Shown: positions 1 through 9,868 of the stretch, in pieces
Layout: each line of letters opens with the position of its first letter
Numbering within the stretch: the first letter of the stretch is position 1
Assembly (NCBI RefSeq): GCF_029953635.1
Contig: NZ_CP124543.1
Span: 3,761,455-3,825,454 of the forward strand
Source: Halotia branconii CENA392
Lineage (GTDB): Bacteria; Cyanobacteriota; Cyanobacteriia; Cyanobacteriales; Nostocaceae
Length of the DNA stretch: 64,000 nucleotides
Direction of reading: 5' to 3'
The notes under the pieces: generated by a model
What the model was told of the DNA's origin: nothing
Database searches by the model: none
What the model saw: the letters and a program-made list of their open reading frames with translations, nothing else
Translations under genes and position numbers: made by a program

Positions 1-605
1 AAAGTAATTTCGATTTCAAAGTTGATAAATTCTTCGACTATTACCTTTTGACTGTCACCTCTAGAATTAGCGATCGCATAATTCCAAGCTTTTTCTACTT
101 CACTCTGGGATGATACCACAGACTGACCTTTACCAGAAGAAGACATTACGGGTTTAACTACATTAGGAAACCCTATTTCATTGGAAATAGCAATCAATTC
201 TGTTAAAGTTTCTGCATAACCATACTTAGCAGTTCTAATACCTAATTCTTGATGTGCCAGTTCCCTAATTCTGTCACGATTCATTGTATAGTTAGTAGCC
301 GCCGCCGTGGGAATAACTGTAATTCCTCTTTGTTCAAACTCTAAAAGTTTTTCTGTTCTAATAGCTTCAATTTCTGGTATAATAAAGTCAGGTTTATACT
401 TTGTTACTACAGCTTCTAAAGCATCAGCACTAAGCATAGAAATAACTTCAAAACAGTCAGCCACTTGCATAGCAGGAGCATTGGCATAGCGGTCAACAGC
501 AATCACATAATTTCCTAAACGTTGAGCAGCAATTACAAATTCTTTGCCTAGTTCTCCTGAACCTAACAACATCAGTTTTTGGGGTAAATTAATTGAATTA
601 TTCAT
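1..605 (-). CDS. purT: Formate-dependent phosphoribosylglycinamide formyltransferase (partial, C-terminus outside window)
   Basis: The reading frame starts at the ATG at 605 and runs off the left edge, giving about 201 residues. It opens with a pre-ATP-grasp Rossmann-like fold (GSGELGKE at residues 15-22) and enters the ATP-grasp domain ([12 protein letters not shown]). This matches PurT, which adds formyl to GAR from formate and ATP in purine synthesis. PurK is the closest alternative, but the GSGELGKE opening and the [11 protein letters not shown] stretch favour PurT. It is transcribed leftward. Only the N-terminal half is visible, so the catalytic C-terminal part cannot be judged. Confidence 0.88.
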   Translation of the reverse strand, partial: MNNSINLPQKLMLLGSGELGKEFVIAAQRLGNYVIAVDRYANAPAMQVADCFEVISMLSADALEAVVTKYKPDFIIPEIEAIRTEKLLEFEQRGITVIPTAAATNYTMNRDRIRELAHQELGIRTAKYGYAETLTELIAISNEIGFPNVVKPVMSSSGKGQSVVSSQSEVEKAWNYAIANSRGDSQKVIVEEFINFEIEIT

Positions 606-643
606 CAATTTAATTTAAACTATTTCAAATTTTTGTGTTTTCA

Positions 644-1138
644 TTAATCATCTATTGAAGAGTTAAATATGGCTCCTCGTCTTTGTAAATCTTTACGTTG
701 CAATTCGGTCAAGCCAATACCAAAGCCAAGCTGACATCCTACAACTAAAGTGTCCAACCAAATAGTCTCATTTAAGGTTGCACCTTGTAAATTAGCATTT
801 CTTAAATCGGCTTTGGTAAAGTTGACAAATAACAAGTCTGCATTTAATAAACTACTATTTTGCAAGTTAACTCTTGATAAATTTCCCCGGATAAAGTTGA
901 CTTCATCTAAAATTAAACCAGATAAATCTGCCCCGACTAAATTGGGAAATTTTAGCTGGCTGGGATTTTGAAAAAATCGCATTATACAAGTTATATTTGC
1001 TTCATTAAGACGCATTTGAGTTAAGAAATCATAACGAGCTATACCTAATGTTTGGAGAATTTGTAGACGTTTTAAGGGACTTTGTTTTAAAAATTCGATA
1101 GCGGTAGAGCGTAAGTCTAGAATGGGACTATTGAGCAT
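644..1138 (-). CDS. Pentapeptide-repeat protein
   Basis: A 164-residue protein with an N-terminal helical region (residues 1-60) followed by A(D/N)Lxx-type pentapeptide repeats at about residues 66-125 ([33 protein letters not shown]). Such repeats fold into a right-handed quadrilateral beta-helix and are very common in cyanobacteria, mostly without known function. There is no signal peptide. It lies 38 nt upstream of purT in the same orientation and may be co-transcribed with it. The function is not known. Confidence 0.8.
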   Translation of the reverse strand: MLNSPILDLRSTAIEFLKQSPLKRLQILQTLGIARYDFLTQMRLNEANITCIMRFFQNPSQLKFPNLVGADLSGLILDEVNFIRGNLSRVNLQNSSLLNADLLFVNFTKADLRNANLQGATLNETIWLDTLVVGCQLGFGIGLTELQRKDLQRRGAIFNSSIDD

Positions 1139-1227
1139 AATAATACTTGTTTATTTATTTTGAATTAAAGTTACGTCAGGAACAGTGTACAATACCTTGC
1201 TGTCCTATCCTGGAGATAAGTAATATT

Positions 1228-2181
1228 GTGGGTGAGACTGTGTTTTTCAGTGTTGTGATACCGACTTATAATCGTCAGCCGATTTTAGAAAAATGTCTCC
1301 GCGCTTTGGAGGCGCAGGAGTTCAGTACTTCCAGCTCAGTCAGTGATTACGAGGTTGTCTTGATAGATGATGGTTCTACTGATGGCACATTGAAGTGGTT
1401 AGCGGCACACAAAGACGAGTTTCCTCATGTACGTTGGTTTCAACAAAACCATGCTGGCCCAGCCGCAGCACGAAATTTAGGAGTAGAACAAGCGCAGGGT
1501 GATACAATTATCTTTATTGATAGTGATTTAGTGGTACTAAAAGATTTTTTACAAGCTCATGCAAATGCATTAGTAGCAGGACAAAAGCAATTAGACTGCG
1601 ATCGCTTTTTTACTTACGGTGCAGTAATTAATACTTGCAACTTCGATAATCCTACTGCTGAACCCTATAAAATCACAGATTTTTCAGCCGCATTTTTTGC
1701 CACAGGAAACGTTGCAATTCCTAAACATTGGTTAGAAAAAGCTGGACTTTTTGACAATAGCTTTCACCTTTATGGTTGGGAAGATTTGGAATTAGGAGTA
1801 AGATTAAAAAACTTAGGTTTAAAACTAATTAAATGTCCGGCTGCTGTTGGCTATCACTGGCATCCAGCATTTAAATTAGAACAAATTCCCAGCTTAATAG
1901 AAAAAGAAATTCAACGCGGACGTATGGGAGTTTTATTTTATCAAAAGCATCCTACTTGGGAAGTAAGGATGATGATTCAAATGACTTGGCTGCATCGTTT
2001 ACTTTGGGGTATCCTCTCACTCAATGGCGCACTTAATGAAAAGACGATGGCTCCTTTTTTGCGTTGGTTGATTAATTTAGGTAGACCTCAATTAGCTTTA
2101 GAAACTGCTCGAATTTTTCTAAATTGGTATAACGTTAAAGGTGTTTATGAAGCTTATGCTCAAATGCAGAAAGCATCATAA
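1228..2181 (+). CDS. Glycosyltransferase family 2
   Basis: A GT-A fold glycosyltransferase of about 317 residues. The N-terminal strand FSVVIPTYNR, the nucleotide-binding LIDDGSTDGT and the metal-binding FIDSD are diagnostic of GT2. GWEDLELGVRL matches the acceptor-side ED motif of chondroitin-synthase or rhamnosyl-type enzymes. I chose the GTG at 1228 because GGAG lies 12 nt upstream and the domain begins six residues later. The frame is open back to a TTG at 1147, but that extension looks non-coding. The sugar donor and acceptor cannot be read from the sequence. Confidence 0.82.
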   Translation: MGETVFFSVVIPTYNRQPILEKCLRALEAQEFSTSSSVSDYEVVLIDDGSTDGTLKWLAAHKDEFPHVRWFQQNHAGPAAARNLGVEQAQGDTIIFIDSDLVVLKDFLQAHANALVAGQKQLDCDRFFTYGAVINTCNFDNPTAEPYKITDFSAAFFATGNVAIPKHWLEKAGLFDNSFHLYGWEDLELGVRLKNLGLKLIKCPAAVGYHWHPAFKLEQIPSLIEKEIQRGRMGVLFYQKHPTWEVRMMIQMTWLHRLLWGILSLNGALNEKTMAPFLRWLINLGRPQLALETARIFLNWYNVKGVYEAYAQMQKAS

Positions 2182-2229
2182 GAATGAGCGCCTACAGTAA
2201 ATTTTATGGGCAAACTGACCCAGTAAAAC

Positions 2230-2346
2230 ATATATATGTTAACCTAGGAGAGTTGACTAATCTCGCACACCTAAGAATTCGGGTGTTTCCTGACGAACGG
2301 AAATACGCTTGGGTGGAGGTTTAACCCGAATAGGAGAAAAAAATAC
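2230..2346 (+). promoter_or_regulatory. rpsB leader with small hairpin and RBS
   Basis: The non-coding leader before rpsB contains a short inverted repeat (CACACC at about 2266, GGGTG at about 2281). It ends with TAGGAG about 10 nt before the ATG. Ribosomal protein S2 operons often have autoregulatory leaders, so this is a plausible S2-binding leader. I cannot confirm a conserved fold. Confidence 0.3.
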
Positions 2347-3144
2347 ATGCCAGTCGTTTCTTTGGCTCAGATGATGGAGTCTGGGGTTCACTTTGGGCAT
2401 CAAACCCGGCGGTGGAACCCGAAAATGTCTCCTTACATTTACACTTCCCGCAATGGTGTACACATCATTGATTTGGTGCAAACTGCCCAATTGATGGAAG
2501 ATGCTTATACGTACATGAGAACTCAATCGGAGCAAGGCAAAAAATTCCTGTTTGTTGGCACTAAGCGGCAAGCAGCAGGAATTATCGCTCAAGAAGCTGC
2601 TCGTTGTGGCTCTCATTATATCAACCAACGTTGGTTGGGGGGAATGCTCACCAACTGGGCGACCATCAAAACCAGAGCAGACCGTCTCAAAGATTTAGAA
2701 CGCCGTGAAGAAAGTGGCGCGTTGGAATTATTGCCCAAGAAAGAAGCTTCGATGCTGCGTCGGGAGATGGCAAAGCTTCAGAAATATTTAGGTGGCATTA
2801 AAACAATGCGGAAAGTTCCTGATATTGTGGTGATTGTCGATCAAAAACGGGAATATAACGCAGTTCAAGAATGCGAAAAATTAGGGATTCCAATTGTATC
2901 GATGTTAGATACAAACTGTGATCCGGATGTAGTAGATATTCCGATTCCAGCGAATGATGACGCTATCAGGTCAATTAAGTTGATAGTTGGCAAATTAGCA
3001 GATGCCATTTATGAAGGTCGTCACGGTCAATTGGATGCAGAAGACGACTACGAAGATTACGAAGGCGGTGACGAGGATTACGATTACGACGAAACCGAGT
3101 ACACCGACTCAGTAGTTCCCAACGACGAAGAGGGAGAAGAATAA
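2347..3144 (+). CDS. rpsB: 30S ribosomal protein S2
   Basis: A 265-residue S2 protein with the typical opening [20 protein letters not shown], then [20 protein letters not shown], and [18 protein letters not shown]. The C-terminus carries an acidic, Tyr/Asp-rich tail of about 40 residues (225-265) beyond the usual S2 core. Extended acidic tails are seen in some cyanobacterial S2 proteins. It lies 118 nt upstream of tsf in the conserved rpsB-tsf order. S2 binds the small subunit near S1 and is needed for initiation. Confidence 0.97.
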   Translation: MPVVSLAQMMESGVHFGHQTRRWNPKMSPYIYTSRNGVHIIDLVQTAQLMEDAYTYMRTQSEQGKKFLFVGTKRQAAGIIAQEAARCGSHYINQRWLGGMLTNWATIKTRADRLKDLERREESGALELLPKKEASMLRREMAKLQKYLGGIKTMRKVPDIVVIVDQKREYNAVQECEKLGIPIVSMLDTNCDPDVVDIPIPANDDAIRSIKLIVGKLADAIYEGRHGQLDAEDDYEDYEGGDEDYDYDETEYTDSVVPNDEEGEE

Positions 3145-3152
3145 CTTTAGTT

Positions 3153-3178
3153 ATGAAGGATGAAATTTCATCCTTCAT
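3153..3178. promoter_or_regulatory. Perfect 26-bp palindrome between rpsB and tsf
   Basis: ATGAAGGATGAAA and its exact reverse complement meet at 3165/3166 with no loop, right after the rpsB stop. There is no T-run, so it is not a classical terminator. It could be an attenuating or mRNA-stability hairpin that sets the rpsB:tsf ratio. Confidence 0.6.
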
Positions 3179-3262
3179 ACTTGACACCGTCCTGAGTAAG
3201 ATAGAAATACTCAACACCTGTGAGCGATTACAACTCTAGGTCAAGTTAGGAATTGAGGCAAC

Positions 3263-4207
3263 ATGGCGGAAATATCTGCAAAACTCGTCCAAGAGCTACG
3301 CCAAAAAACTGGTGCTGGCATGATGGACTGCAAAAAGGCGCTAAAAGAAACTGAAGGCGACATAGAAAAAGCCATAGAATGGTTGCGACAAAAAGGCATC
3401 GCTTCGGCGGGTAAAAAAAGCGATCGCATTGCGGCAGAAGGTCTAGTAGACACCTACATTCAGCCTGATGGTCAAGTAGGTGTACTTATAGAAGTTAACT
3501 GCCAAACTGATTTTGTCGCCCGTAACGAAGCTTTTAAAGCTTTAGTTAAGAATCTAGCCAAGCAAGCAACAACTGCTGATAGTGTTGAGGCTTTATTAGC
3601 TCAACCCTACATTGAAGATAAAAACGTCACTGTAGAACAATTCATCAAGCAAACCATAGCCCAACTTGGTGAAAACATTCAGGTGCGTCGCTTCGTCAGT
3701 TTTTCGCTAGCAAAAGGTAAACCAGGTGTAGTAGATAGCTATATTCACACTGGCGGTCGTGTTGGTGTGTTGGTTGAACTTAACTCAAAAACTGACTCAG
3801 CAGCTGGTAATGAAGAATTTCAAGCCTTGGCACGGAATACGGCTATGCAAGTCGCGGCTTGCCCGAATGTCGAGTATGTGACCGTAGATCAAATTCCGGC
3901 TGAAATTGCCCAAAAAGAAAAAGACATTGAAATGGGGCGAGATGATTTGGCTAACAAGCCAGAGAACATCAAAGAAAAGATTGTTCAGGGACGGATCGAG
4001 AAACGCCTGAAAGAAATGACTTTGCTGGATCAGCCCTACATTCGCGATCAAAGTATTTCTGTAGAAGACTTGGTGAAGCAAGTTAAGGCTCAAGTTGGCG
4101 AAGAGATCCAAGTCAATCGCTTTGTACGTTATGTGCTGGGCGAGGGCATTGAAAAGCAAGAAAGTAACTTTGCTGATGAAGTTGCTGCACAAATGGGTAA
4201 CAAGTAA
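3263..4207 (+). CDS. tsf: Elongation factor Ts
   Basis: A 314-residue EF-Ts, the nucleotide exchange factor for EF-Tu. The N-terminal UBA-like domain contains [16 protein letters not shown], and the first core has [13 protein letters not shown]-like [15 protein letters not shown] second core half follows ([20 protein letters not shown], then [11 protein letters not shown]). It is longer than the cyanobacterial minimal form because a VEQFI/RRFV-like segment occurs twice. It starts at the ATG after a 118-nt spacer and is followed by a terminator. Confidence 0.96.
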   Translation: MAEISAKLVQELRQKTGAGMMDCKKALKETEGDIEKAIEWLRQKGIASAGKKSDRIAAEGLVDTYIQPDGQVGVLIEVNCQTDFVARNEAFKALVKNLAKQATTADSVEALLAQPYIEDKNVTVEQFIKQTIAQLGENIQVRRFVSFSLAKGKPGVVDSYIHTGGRVGVLVELNSKTDSAAGNEEFQALARNTAMQVAACPNVEYVTVDQIPAEIAQKEKDIEMGRDDLANKPENIKEKIVQGRIEKRLKEMTLLDQPYIRDQSISVEDLVKQVKAQVGEEIQVNRFVRYVLGEGIEKQESNFADEVAAQMGNK

Positions 4208-4268
4208 TTGAAGTTAGGAGTTAGCAGAAACTTTGCTTCATAACTCTTAACTTAATAACTATTGCAAT

Positions 4269-4306
4269 AACAGGTCAGTCAAATTAAATTGTGCTGACCT
4301 GTTTTA
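4269..4306 (+). terminator. Rho-independent terminator after tsf
   Basis: A 10-bp perfect stem (AACAGGTCAG 4269-4278 / CTGACCTGTT 4294-4303) runs into a T-run, 62 nt after the tsf stop. Confidence 0.85.
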
Positions 4307-4349
4307 TTCGTTATCAGGATCAGGATATTGATAAAAACTCTACCCAAAC

Positions 4350-4384
4350 AACTGACAACTGACCACTGACCACTGACAACTGAC
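4350..4384. repeat. Heptamer tandem repeat (AACTGAC/CACTGAC)
   Basis: Five consecutive 7-bp units alternate between AACTGAC and CACTGAC. This is the short tandemly repeated repetitive (STRR) type typical of heterocystous cyanobacteria. The same units recur at 25212-25239. Confidence 0.85.
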
Positions 4385-4486
4385 GCATAGTTAAATATAA
4401 AATTTAAAGTCCTTTGGATGACTATTTGAAAATAAATAGGTACATTTGTACCATGCTAAGGTTGAGATGAGCTATCAAAAGAAGAT

Positions 4487-5374
4487 ATGGCAAGAGCAAT
4501 TGAGCGAATTGAGCAGGATATCGCAGCCCTGCAAGAACAGATCCGGGCGATCGCAACAGAACTTCATAGCGCTTATGCCAGTTATCTAACTACTTTGGGG
4601 CAAGCCTTACAAAAACAGTTGATTCTGGCTAGTTACCACTTGTGTACTCAAGGGTATCCCGAAAAATTCTTAGGTTTGTCATTAAATCAGCGGCAAAAAT
4701 TACAACAAGCTATCCGTAAATTAGGTAAACAGGCAGCTGAGAAATTGCTCGCTTTGATGAAAAGTGAGGAAGACAGAGAATTGCTAACTGATGAAGAGAG
4801 CGATGAGAAATTAACAGATGAAGAAAGTCTACGCCCTACCCTTTGGGAAGAGATTAGCTCCACGGTAAGCAACCCAGAAGAACTATACACCCCATCACCC
4901 CGTTACTTAACATCCCCTGACCCTTCTAACCCCGTAGAATTAGCAAAATGGCAACAGGGATTAGAACATCAGACACAACAAACTCTGAAAAAAGTCTCCC
5001 ATGACGCTAATCTGGTATTACAAAAAGCTGATCTTTTATCCAAAAAATTACCAAAACCCATTTTAGAAGCAGCAGCAGCAGCCTCAGAAGCATCTGCCGA
5101 GGTGATGCCAGGGCCACCTAACCTTTTAAATTTGGTAATTGAAATTGAAAATGAGCAAGATGCAGAAGACTCCAAGCTGACACAGCTGATGGCGATTAAT
5201 CTCAGGCTAGGGGAAATTGAATTTGCCGATGTGGCACTTTCATCTGACCGCAAGCAAATTCGCAATATTTTAGGTAAGCTAAACAAGCTAGGACGAGAGT
5301 ATCAAAAAAAGCAACGAGAGCGATCAATTGCTGAAGCCGAGGCTGCATGGCGTGCTAGTTGGTTTGAGGATTAA
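4487..5374 (+). CDS. Conserved cyanobacterial protein of unknown function upstream of recG
   Basis: A 295-residue protein. The N-terminal 35 residues look like a coiled coil (IERIEQDIAALQEQIRAIATEL), followed by a helical bundle to about residue 95 and an acidic low-complexity linker (SEEDRELLTDEESDEKLTDEES). A helical C-terminal domain carries an Ala-rich run near residue 200 and ends in basic helices (KLGREYQKKQRERS). No enzymatic motif or membrane segment is visible. It lies 24 nt upstream of recG in the same direction, so probably in the same operon. I do not recognise a named family. Confidence 0.7.
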   Translation: MARAIERIEQDIAALQEQIRAIATELHSAYASYLTTLGQALQKQLILASYHLCTQGYPEKFLGLSLNQRQKLQQAIRKLGKQAAEKLLALMKSEEDRELLTDEESDEKLTDEESLRPTLWEEISSTVSNPEELYTPSPRYLTSPDPSNPVELAKWQQGLEHQTQQTLKKVSHDANLVLQKADLLSKKLPKPILEAAAAASEASAEVMPGPPNLLNLVIEIENEQDAEDSKLTQLMAINLRLGEIEFADVALSSDRKQIRNILGKLNKLGREYQKKQRERSIAEAEAAWRASWFED

Positions 5375-5398
5375 TCCAGAGTCAAACAGTAATAACCA

Positions 5399-7921
5399 AT
5401 GACTAATGACACGCCAGATTGGATTAGATTACATAAAGCCTTGGCAGTAGAGGCTGAACACGGCTTTACCGATTTGATGGGCAAGCAATACCGCTTCAGT
5501 GAATTTCTCAGCCTGACTTTTGGTAAATTCCCCACAATCTTACCTGCTATTGAACGCCGCCGTTGGCAAGAATTAGCTGGGCAATTTGTTAATTATCCCC
5601 ATTTGGTACTAGAAGAAAGACAACATTTAGTAGCAGAAACTCGTAGATATCTTTATCAACTGCAAAAAGAGCCAGGGAGCAGCACTTCGACTACTTCGGC
5701 TACGCTCAGCACAAGTTCGCTCAGTGGCCGGGGAGCAGGGGAACAGAAAAGAAATTATCAATCTCAAGTCAAAAATCCTACATCTCCTATGGTTGCGGAG
5801 GTGAGTAAAAGACTTGCGCCAAAAATTGATCAAAAACTGAGTGATTTACCAGAAATTGGCATTAGAAAAGCTGATAAGTTGGCAGTTTTGAATTTGTATA
5901 CTGTGCGTGATCTGTTGTTCTATTATCCCCGCGACCACATTGACTATGCACGTCAGGTAAATATCCGTGAGTTACAGGCGGGTGAGACAGTAACAATAGT
6001 AGCCACCGTGAAGCGTTGTAATTGTTTTACTAGCCCGAAAAATCAGAAATTATCAATTTTAGAACTGATATTAAAAGATAATACAGGTCAAATTAAAATT
6101 AGTCGCTTTTCTGCTGGTGCGCGTTTTACTAGTCGTGCTTGGCAAGAAAGTTTAAAACGCCGCTATCCAGTAGGTAGTATTCTAGCAGCGTGTGGGTTGG
6201 TCAAAGGTAGTAAATATGGCTTGACCCTGGATAATCCAGAATTGGAAGTTTTGGCAAATCCAGGAGATGCAATTGAGTCACTAACGATTGGGCGGGTAGT
6301 GCCAATTTATGCCCTAACCGAGGGAGTGATGGCAAGTATGGTGAGACAGGCAGTTACTACCGTTTTGCCAGCCGCAGTTCATCTCAAAGATCCTTTGCCT
6401 AAAGGTTTGCGCGAAAAATATGGTTTGATGGAATTGAAGGATGCGATCGCTAATATTCATTTCCCTGATGATAGCGCTACCTTACAAGTTGCTCGTCGTC
6501 GCTTAGTCTTTGACGAATTTTTCTACCTCCAACTTGGTTTACTGCAACGTCAACAGCAAGCAAGACAAATTCAAACTAGTGCCATTCTTGCTCCCAAGGG
6601 TCAGTTAATTGAAAAATTCTACGAAATTCTGCCCTTTCAACTAACTAACGCACAGCAACGAGTTCTTAACGATATTCTCAACGACTTACAAAAGTCTGCA
6701 CCGATGAATCGTTTAGTACAAGGTGACGTAGGTTCTGGTAAAACTGTTGTGGCTGTAATTGCCATCTTGGCAGCAATTCAATCTGGTTATCAAGCAGCAC
6801 TCATGGCTCCTACAGAAGTGTTAGCAGAACAGCATTATCGCAAGTTAGTCAGTTGGTTTAACCTTTTACATTTACCAGTAGAATTACTCACAGGTTCCAC
6901 CAAAGCTGCTAAACGGCGAGAAATTCACTCTCAACTAGAAACTGGTGAACTACCTTTGTTGGTGGGAACTCACGCTTTAATTCAAGATACCGTCAACTTT
7001 CAGCAATTGGGTTTAGTAGTAATTGATGAACAGCATCGCTTTGGAGTCAAACAGCGGGCGCTATTACAACAAAAAGGCGAACAACCCCATGTATTAACTA
7101 TGACTGCTACTCCCATCCCCCGGACACTGGCACTGACAATACATGGAGATATGAATGTCAGTCAAATTGATGAACTGCCACCGGGACGGCAAAAGATTCA
7201 GACTACTATGTTAACAGGGCAGCAACGCACCCAAGCTTATGACTTAATTCGCCGCGAAGTTGCCCAAGGAAGGCAAGTTTATGTGGTGTTGCCATTGGTA
7301 GAAGAATCAGAAAAACTAGATTTGCGATCGGCGGTAGAGGAGCATCAAAAGTTACAAGAAAGTATTTTTCCAGACTTTCAAGTGGGATTACTGCACGGTC
7401 GCATGAGTTCAGCCGATAAGGACGAAACAATCACCAAATTCCGCGATCGCGAGACCCAAATTTTAGTTTCTACCACTGTTGTTGAGGTTGGTGTAGATGT
7501 ACCGAATGCCACAGTAATGCTGATTGAAAATGCGGAACGATTTGGTTTATCTCAGCTACACCAACTACGGGGGCGTGTCGGTCGAGGCGCGGCTCAGTCC
7601 TATTGTTTGTTGATGAGCAGTACTAGAAGTCCCGATGCTCAACAACGGTTGAAGGTATTGGAACAGTCCCAGGATGGCTTTTTTATTTCAGAAATGGATA
7701 TGCGGTTTCGTGGCCCTGGGGAAGTACTGGGAACTCGGCAATCAGGAGTGCCAGATTTTACCTTAGCTAGTTTAGTAGAAGACGAGGAAATATTACTTCT
7801 GGCGCGGCAAGCAGCAGAGAAGGTGATAGAGATCGATGTAACTTTAGAGCGTTGGACTTTGATGAAAGCAGAGTTGAAGTATCGGTATGAGCGACTAATG
7901 GGTGGAGCGATTTTGACCTAA
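5399..7921 (+). CDS. recG: ATP-dependent DNA helicase RecG
   Basis: An 840-residue RecG, which reverses stalled forks and processes branched recombination intermediates. A cyanobacterial N-terminal extension precedes the wedge (OB-fold) domain at about residues 160-280 (GVGIRKADKLAVL-like IGIRKADKLAVL, then LFYYPRDHIDY). Walker A is GDVGSGKT (442-449), motif II is DEQHR (about 543), and motif VI is QLRGRVGRG (about 722). The C-terminal TRCF-like RecG domain follows (MDMRFRGPGEVLGTRQSG). Residues about 93-116 are Ser/Thr-rich and are encoded by a dispersed DNA repeat, a probable in-frame insertion in a linker. The stop overlaps the convergent amidase stop. Confidence 0.96.
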   Translation: MTNDTPDWIRLHKALAVEAEHGFTDLMGKQYRFSEFLSLTFGKFPTILPAIERRRWQELAGQFVNYPHLVLEERQHLVAETRRYLYQLQKEPGSSTSTTSATLSTSSLSGRGAGEQKRNYQSQVKNPTSPMVAEVSKRLAPKIDQKLSDLPEIGIRKADKLAVLNLYTVRDLLFYYPRDHIDYARQVNIRELQAGETVTIVATVKRCNCFTSPKNQKLSILELILKDNTGQIKISRFSAGARFTSRAWQESLKRRYPVGSILAACGLVKGSKYGLTLDNPELEVLANPGDAIESLTIGRVVPIYALTEGVMASMVRQAVTTVLPAAVHLKDPLPKGLREKYGLMELKDAIANIHFPDDSATLQVARRRLVFDEFFYLQLGLLQRQQQARQIQTSAILAPKGQLIEKFYEILPFQLTNAQQRVLNDILNDLQKSAPMNRLVQGDVGSGKTVVAVIAILAAIQSGYQAALMAPTEVLAEQHYRKLVSWFNLLHLPVELLTGSTKAAKRREIHSQLETGELPLLVGTHALIQDTVNFQQLGLVVIDEQHRFGVKQRALLQQKGEQPHVLTMTATPIPRTLALTIHGDMNVSQIDELPPGRQKIQTTMLTGQQRTQAYDLIRREVAQGRQVYVVLPLVEESEKLDLRSAVEEHQKLQESIFPDFQVGLLHGRMSSADKDETITKFRDRETQILVSTTVVEVGVDVPNATVMLIENAERFGLSQLHQLRGRVGRGAAQSYCLLMSSTRSPDAQQRLKVLEQSQDGFFISEMDMRFRGPGEVLGTRQSGVPDFTLASLVEDEEILLLARQAAEKVIEIDVTLERWTLMKAELKYRYERLMGGAILT
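5673..5742. repeat. Small dispersed repeat inserted in recG
   Basis: GCAGCACTTCG, then TTCGGCTACGCTCAG and GCTCAGTGGCCGGGG, closely match sequence in the MITE-like copies at 23110-23448 and 33289-33447. The repeat keeps the recG frame and encodes a Ser/Thr-rich insert. Its short overlapping palindromes fit cyanobacterial small dispersed repeats. Confidence 0.75.
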
Positions 7922-9399
7922 TCGTAACCCGGTGGGTTTCGGAAAGCATTAATGACTCGATCAAGCTTGTCTGCGATCGCCAACAACTCCATTTCGCACC
8001 ACCGCTTACCAACAATTTGCATCCCAATTGGCAAGCCGTTTTGAGTTTGTCCAATTGGAATCACGACAACAGGATGCCCACTTAGATTAAATGGCATAGT
8101 ATAAGCTCCGTTGGCCACAGCATGAGGGTAAGATCTGCCATCAATATCAATAGCACTCCAAGCGTTTCGATGAGTAAAAGCAGAAGTTGCTGCAACAGGA
8201 GTCAGCCAAGCATCCCAAGGTTCTAATGCCTCATCCATTTCGGCTATGAAGCGATCGCGTTCGGTGAGTGCCTCAAAATATCCTTTTAGGCTGGGATTCA
8301 ATAATTCTGGTAGAAGGCGGCTGAAATCTCCCATTTTGCGGAGTTCTTTATCGCCTTGGGTGGCAGTGCGAAATATCTGCTGCAAACTTCGACGCACATT
8401 ATATTGATCTATTGGTTGAGCGTAGATGTTAATGTATGCAGCCATCCGTCCATAAAGATTGAGTATTTGTGATAGCTCAAATTTTTTAGGAAACCAATGT
8501 TCTATTTGGACACCTACTTGAGATAGTGTTTGGGCGATCGCAGCCATTGCCGAGCCAATTTCGGATGCAACCGGAACTTCTGCCCATTCATCACTCCAAG
8601 CAATTTTGAGATTTTGCAAAGACTTACCAGAGGGCGTATCTAATGGAATTGGCGGGACATCAGGACGGCGAATATCAGCACCTGCGATTAATGAAAAGCA
8701 TAGCCGAATATCTTCAAGCGATCGCCCAAAACAACCCACTGTAATCATTTGCCGAAGACATATTGGCATTCCAGGCACTTCTGGAATTTGCCCGGCTGTA
8801 GAAATCCGGCGATCTGTAGGCTTCAAACCATACACACCACAGAAATGAGCAGGTTGACGCACTGAACCCGCAATATCGTTGCCTAAATCCAAGCTTGAAA
8901 GTCCTGCTGCCACAGCCGCAGCACTACCTCCAGAACTACCCCCAGCAGTGTAGTCCAGATTCCAAGGATTGTTGACTCGTGGAAACAAAGAATTTGTACT
9001 TTGGTAATCACCAGCCAATTCCGCCATATTCGTCTTTCCCAGGATGATTGCTCCTGCTTTCCGCAGCCTTGCCACAACGCTAGCATCTTGTTGAGGTACA
9101 TAGTCTTTAAGAGGAATGTAACCTGCTGTGGTTAATAGTCCCTCTGTTTCAAAAATATCTTTAATCGTGATTGGAACTCCGTGCAGAACTCCCCAGTTTT
9201 CTTTTTTACTTAAAGCTTCGTCTGCTAGCTTGGCCCTGACAAGGGCATTATCTGCATCCAGTGTACAAACGGCATTCAGCTTACTGTTGTGTTTAGCGAT
9301 TTGATGCAGATGAGCATTGATAACTTCAACAACAGAAACAGTGCGATCGCGAATCATCTGCGCTAGTTTATGCGCTGGAGTAAACGTTAGGCTACTCAT
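7918..9399 (-). CDS. Amidase-signature family amidohydrolase
   Basis: A 493-residue amidase if started at the internal Met at 9399 (MSSLTFTPAHKLAQ). An upstream ATG at 9438 is also open but adds a non-conserved stretch. The Ser-cisSer-Lys triad is readable: Lys about 80 (PITIKDIFE), Ser about 156 in AGGSSGGSAAAVA, and Ser about 179 in NDIAGSVRQPAHF. It resembles GatA but stands alone without gatB or gatC. The more distant NxAxG features fit a general amide hydrolase (such as indoleacetamide or nylon-type) better than the tRNA amidotransferase. The stop overlaps recG convergently (CTAA). Confidence 0.88.
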   Translation of the reverse strand: MSSLTFTPAHKLAQMIRDRTVSVVEVINAHLHQIAKHNSKLNAVCTLDADNALVRAKLADEALSKKENWGVLHGVPITIKDIFETEGLLTTAGYIPLKDYVPQQDASVVARLRKAGAIILGKTNMAELAGDYQSTNSLFPRVNNPWNLDYTAGGSSGGSAAAVAAGLSSLDLGNDIAGSVRQPAHFCGVYGLKPTDRRISTAGQIPEVPGMPICLRQMITVGCFGRSLEDIRLCFSLIAGADIRRPDVPPIPLDTPSGKSLQNLKIAWSDEWAEVPVASEIGSAMAAIAQTLSQVGVQIEHWFPKKFELSQILNLYGRMAAYINIYAQPIDQYNVRRSLQQIFRTATQGDKELRKMGDFSRLLPELLNPSLKGYFEALTERDRFIAEMDEALEPWDAWLTPVAATSAFTHRNAWSAIDIDGRSYPHAVANGAYTMPFNLSGHPVVVIPIGQTQNGLPIGMQIVGKRWCEMELLAIADKLDRVINAFRNPPGYD

Positions 9400-9455
9400 A
9401 AATATTAAACTGGTAGTTCTTAATAAAGTTATTCTCAAAAAGTAAGGATTCAGGT

Positions 9456-9783
9456 CTAATATTGAGGAAGCAAAGAAGGGCGAGACTGATAATTAGTAGA
9501 GTCAGCAATTAGAGCTTGTGCAAAAAAATCAATTACAAGCTTGGTTCCCATAACCAGTGATTGCCATAATCATTAACCAGGCGGAGTTCGCTGGGAATAT
9601 TAGTTCCTTTGTCCAATGTCTACCAACTCCTTGAACAGCAAAGGTTGAAATTCCACCTAAACCTGCAACAATCTAAATATCACCATCTTCTTTGTAAGTT
9701 CCAATGTCTTGTGAACGAATGTTATCTATCCTAGAAGAAGTTGCATTTCCCATACGATACAAATCAACGTGAGTTTTTCTCAT
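9456..9783 (-). pseudogene. Degraded small cyanobacterial conserved protein
   Basis: Reading leftward from the ATG at 9783, the frame gives VDLYRMGNATSSRIDNIR and QDIGTYKEDGDI, then an in-frame TAG. It continues as IVAGLGGISTFAVQGVGRHW. After a frame change it reads ELRLVNDYGNHWLWEPSL, and after another, VIDFFAQALIADSTNYQS and RPSLLPQY, stopping at 9456. One stop and two frameshifts split a product of about 108 residues. The function is unknown. It occupies most of the amidase-metF gap. Confidence 0.7.
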
Positions 9784-9868
9784 ACCAATCAGTTAAAGAC
9801 TTAGACTTCAGGTTATAGAATGATCGCACTTCCTCTGATACAGTAAGAAATGCGATCGCTAACTTGAT

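Noticed and set aside
7918-9399. gatA
   Set aside because: No gatB or gatC nearby, and the sequence around the triad fits a general amidase better.
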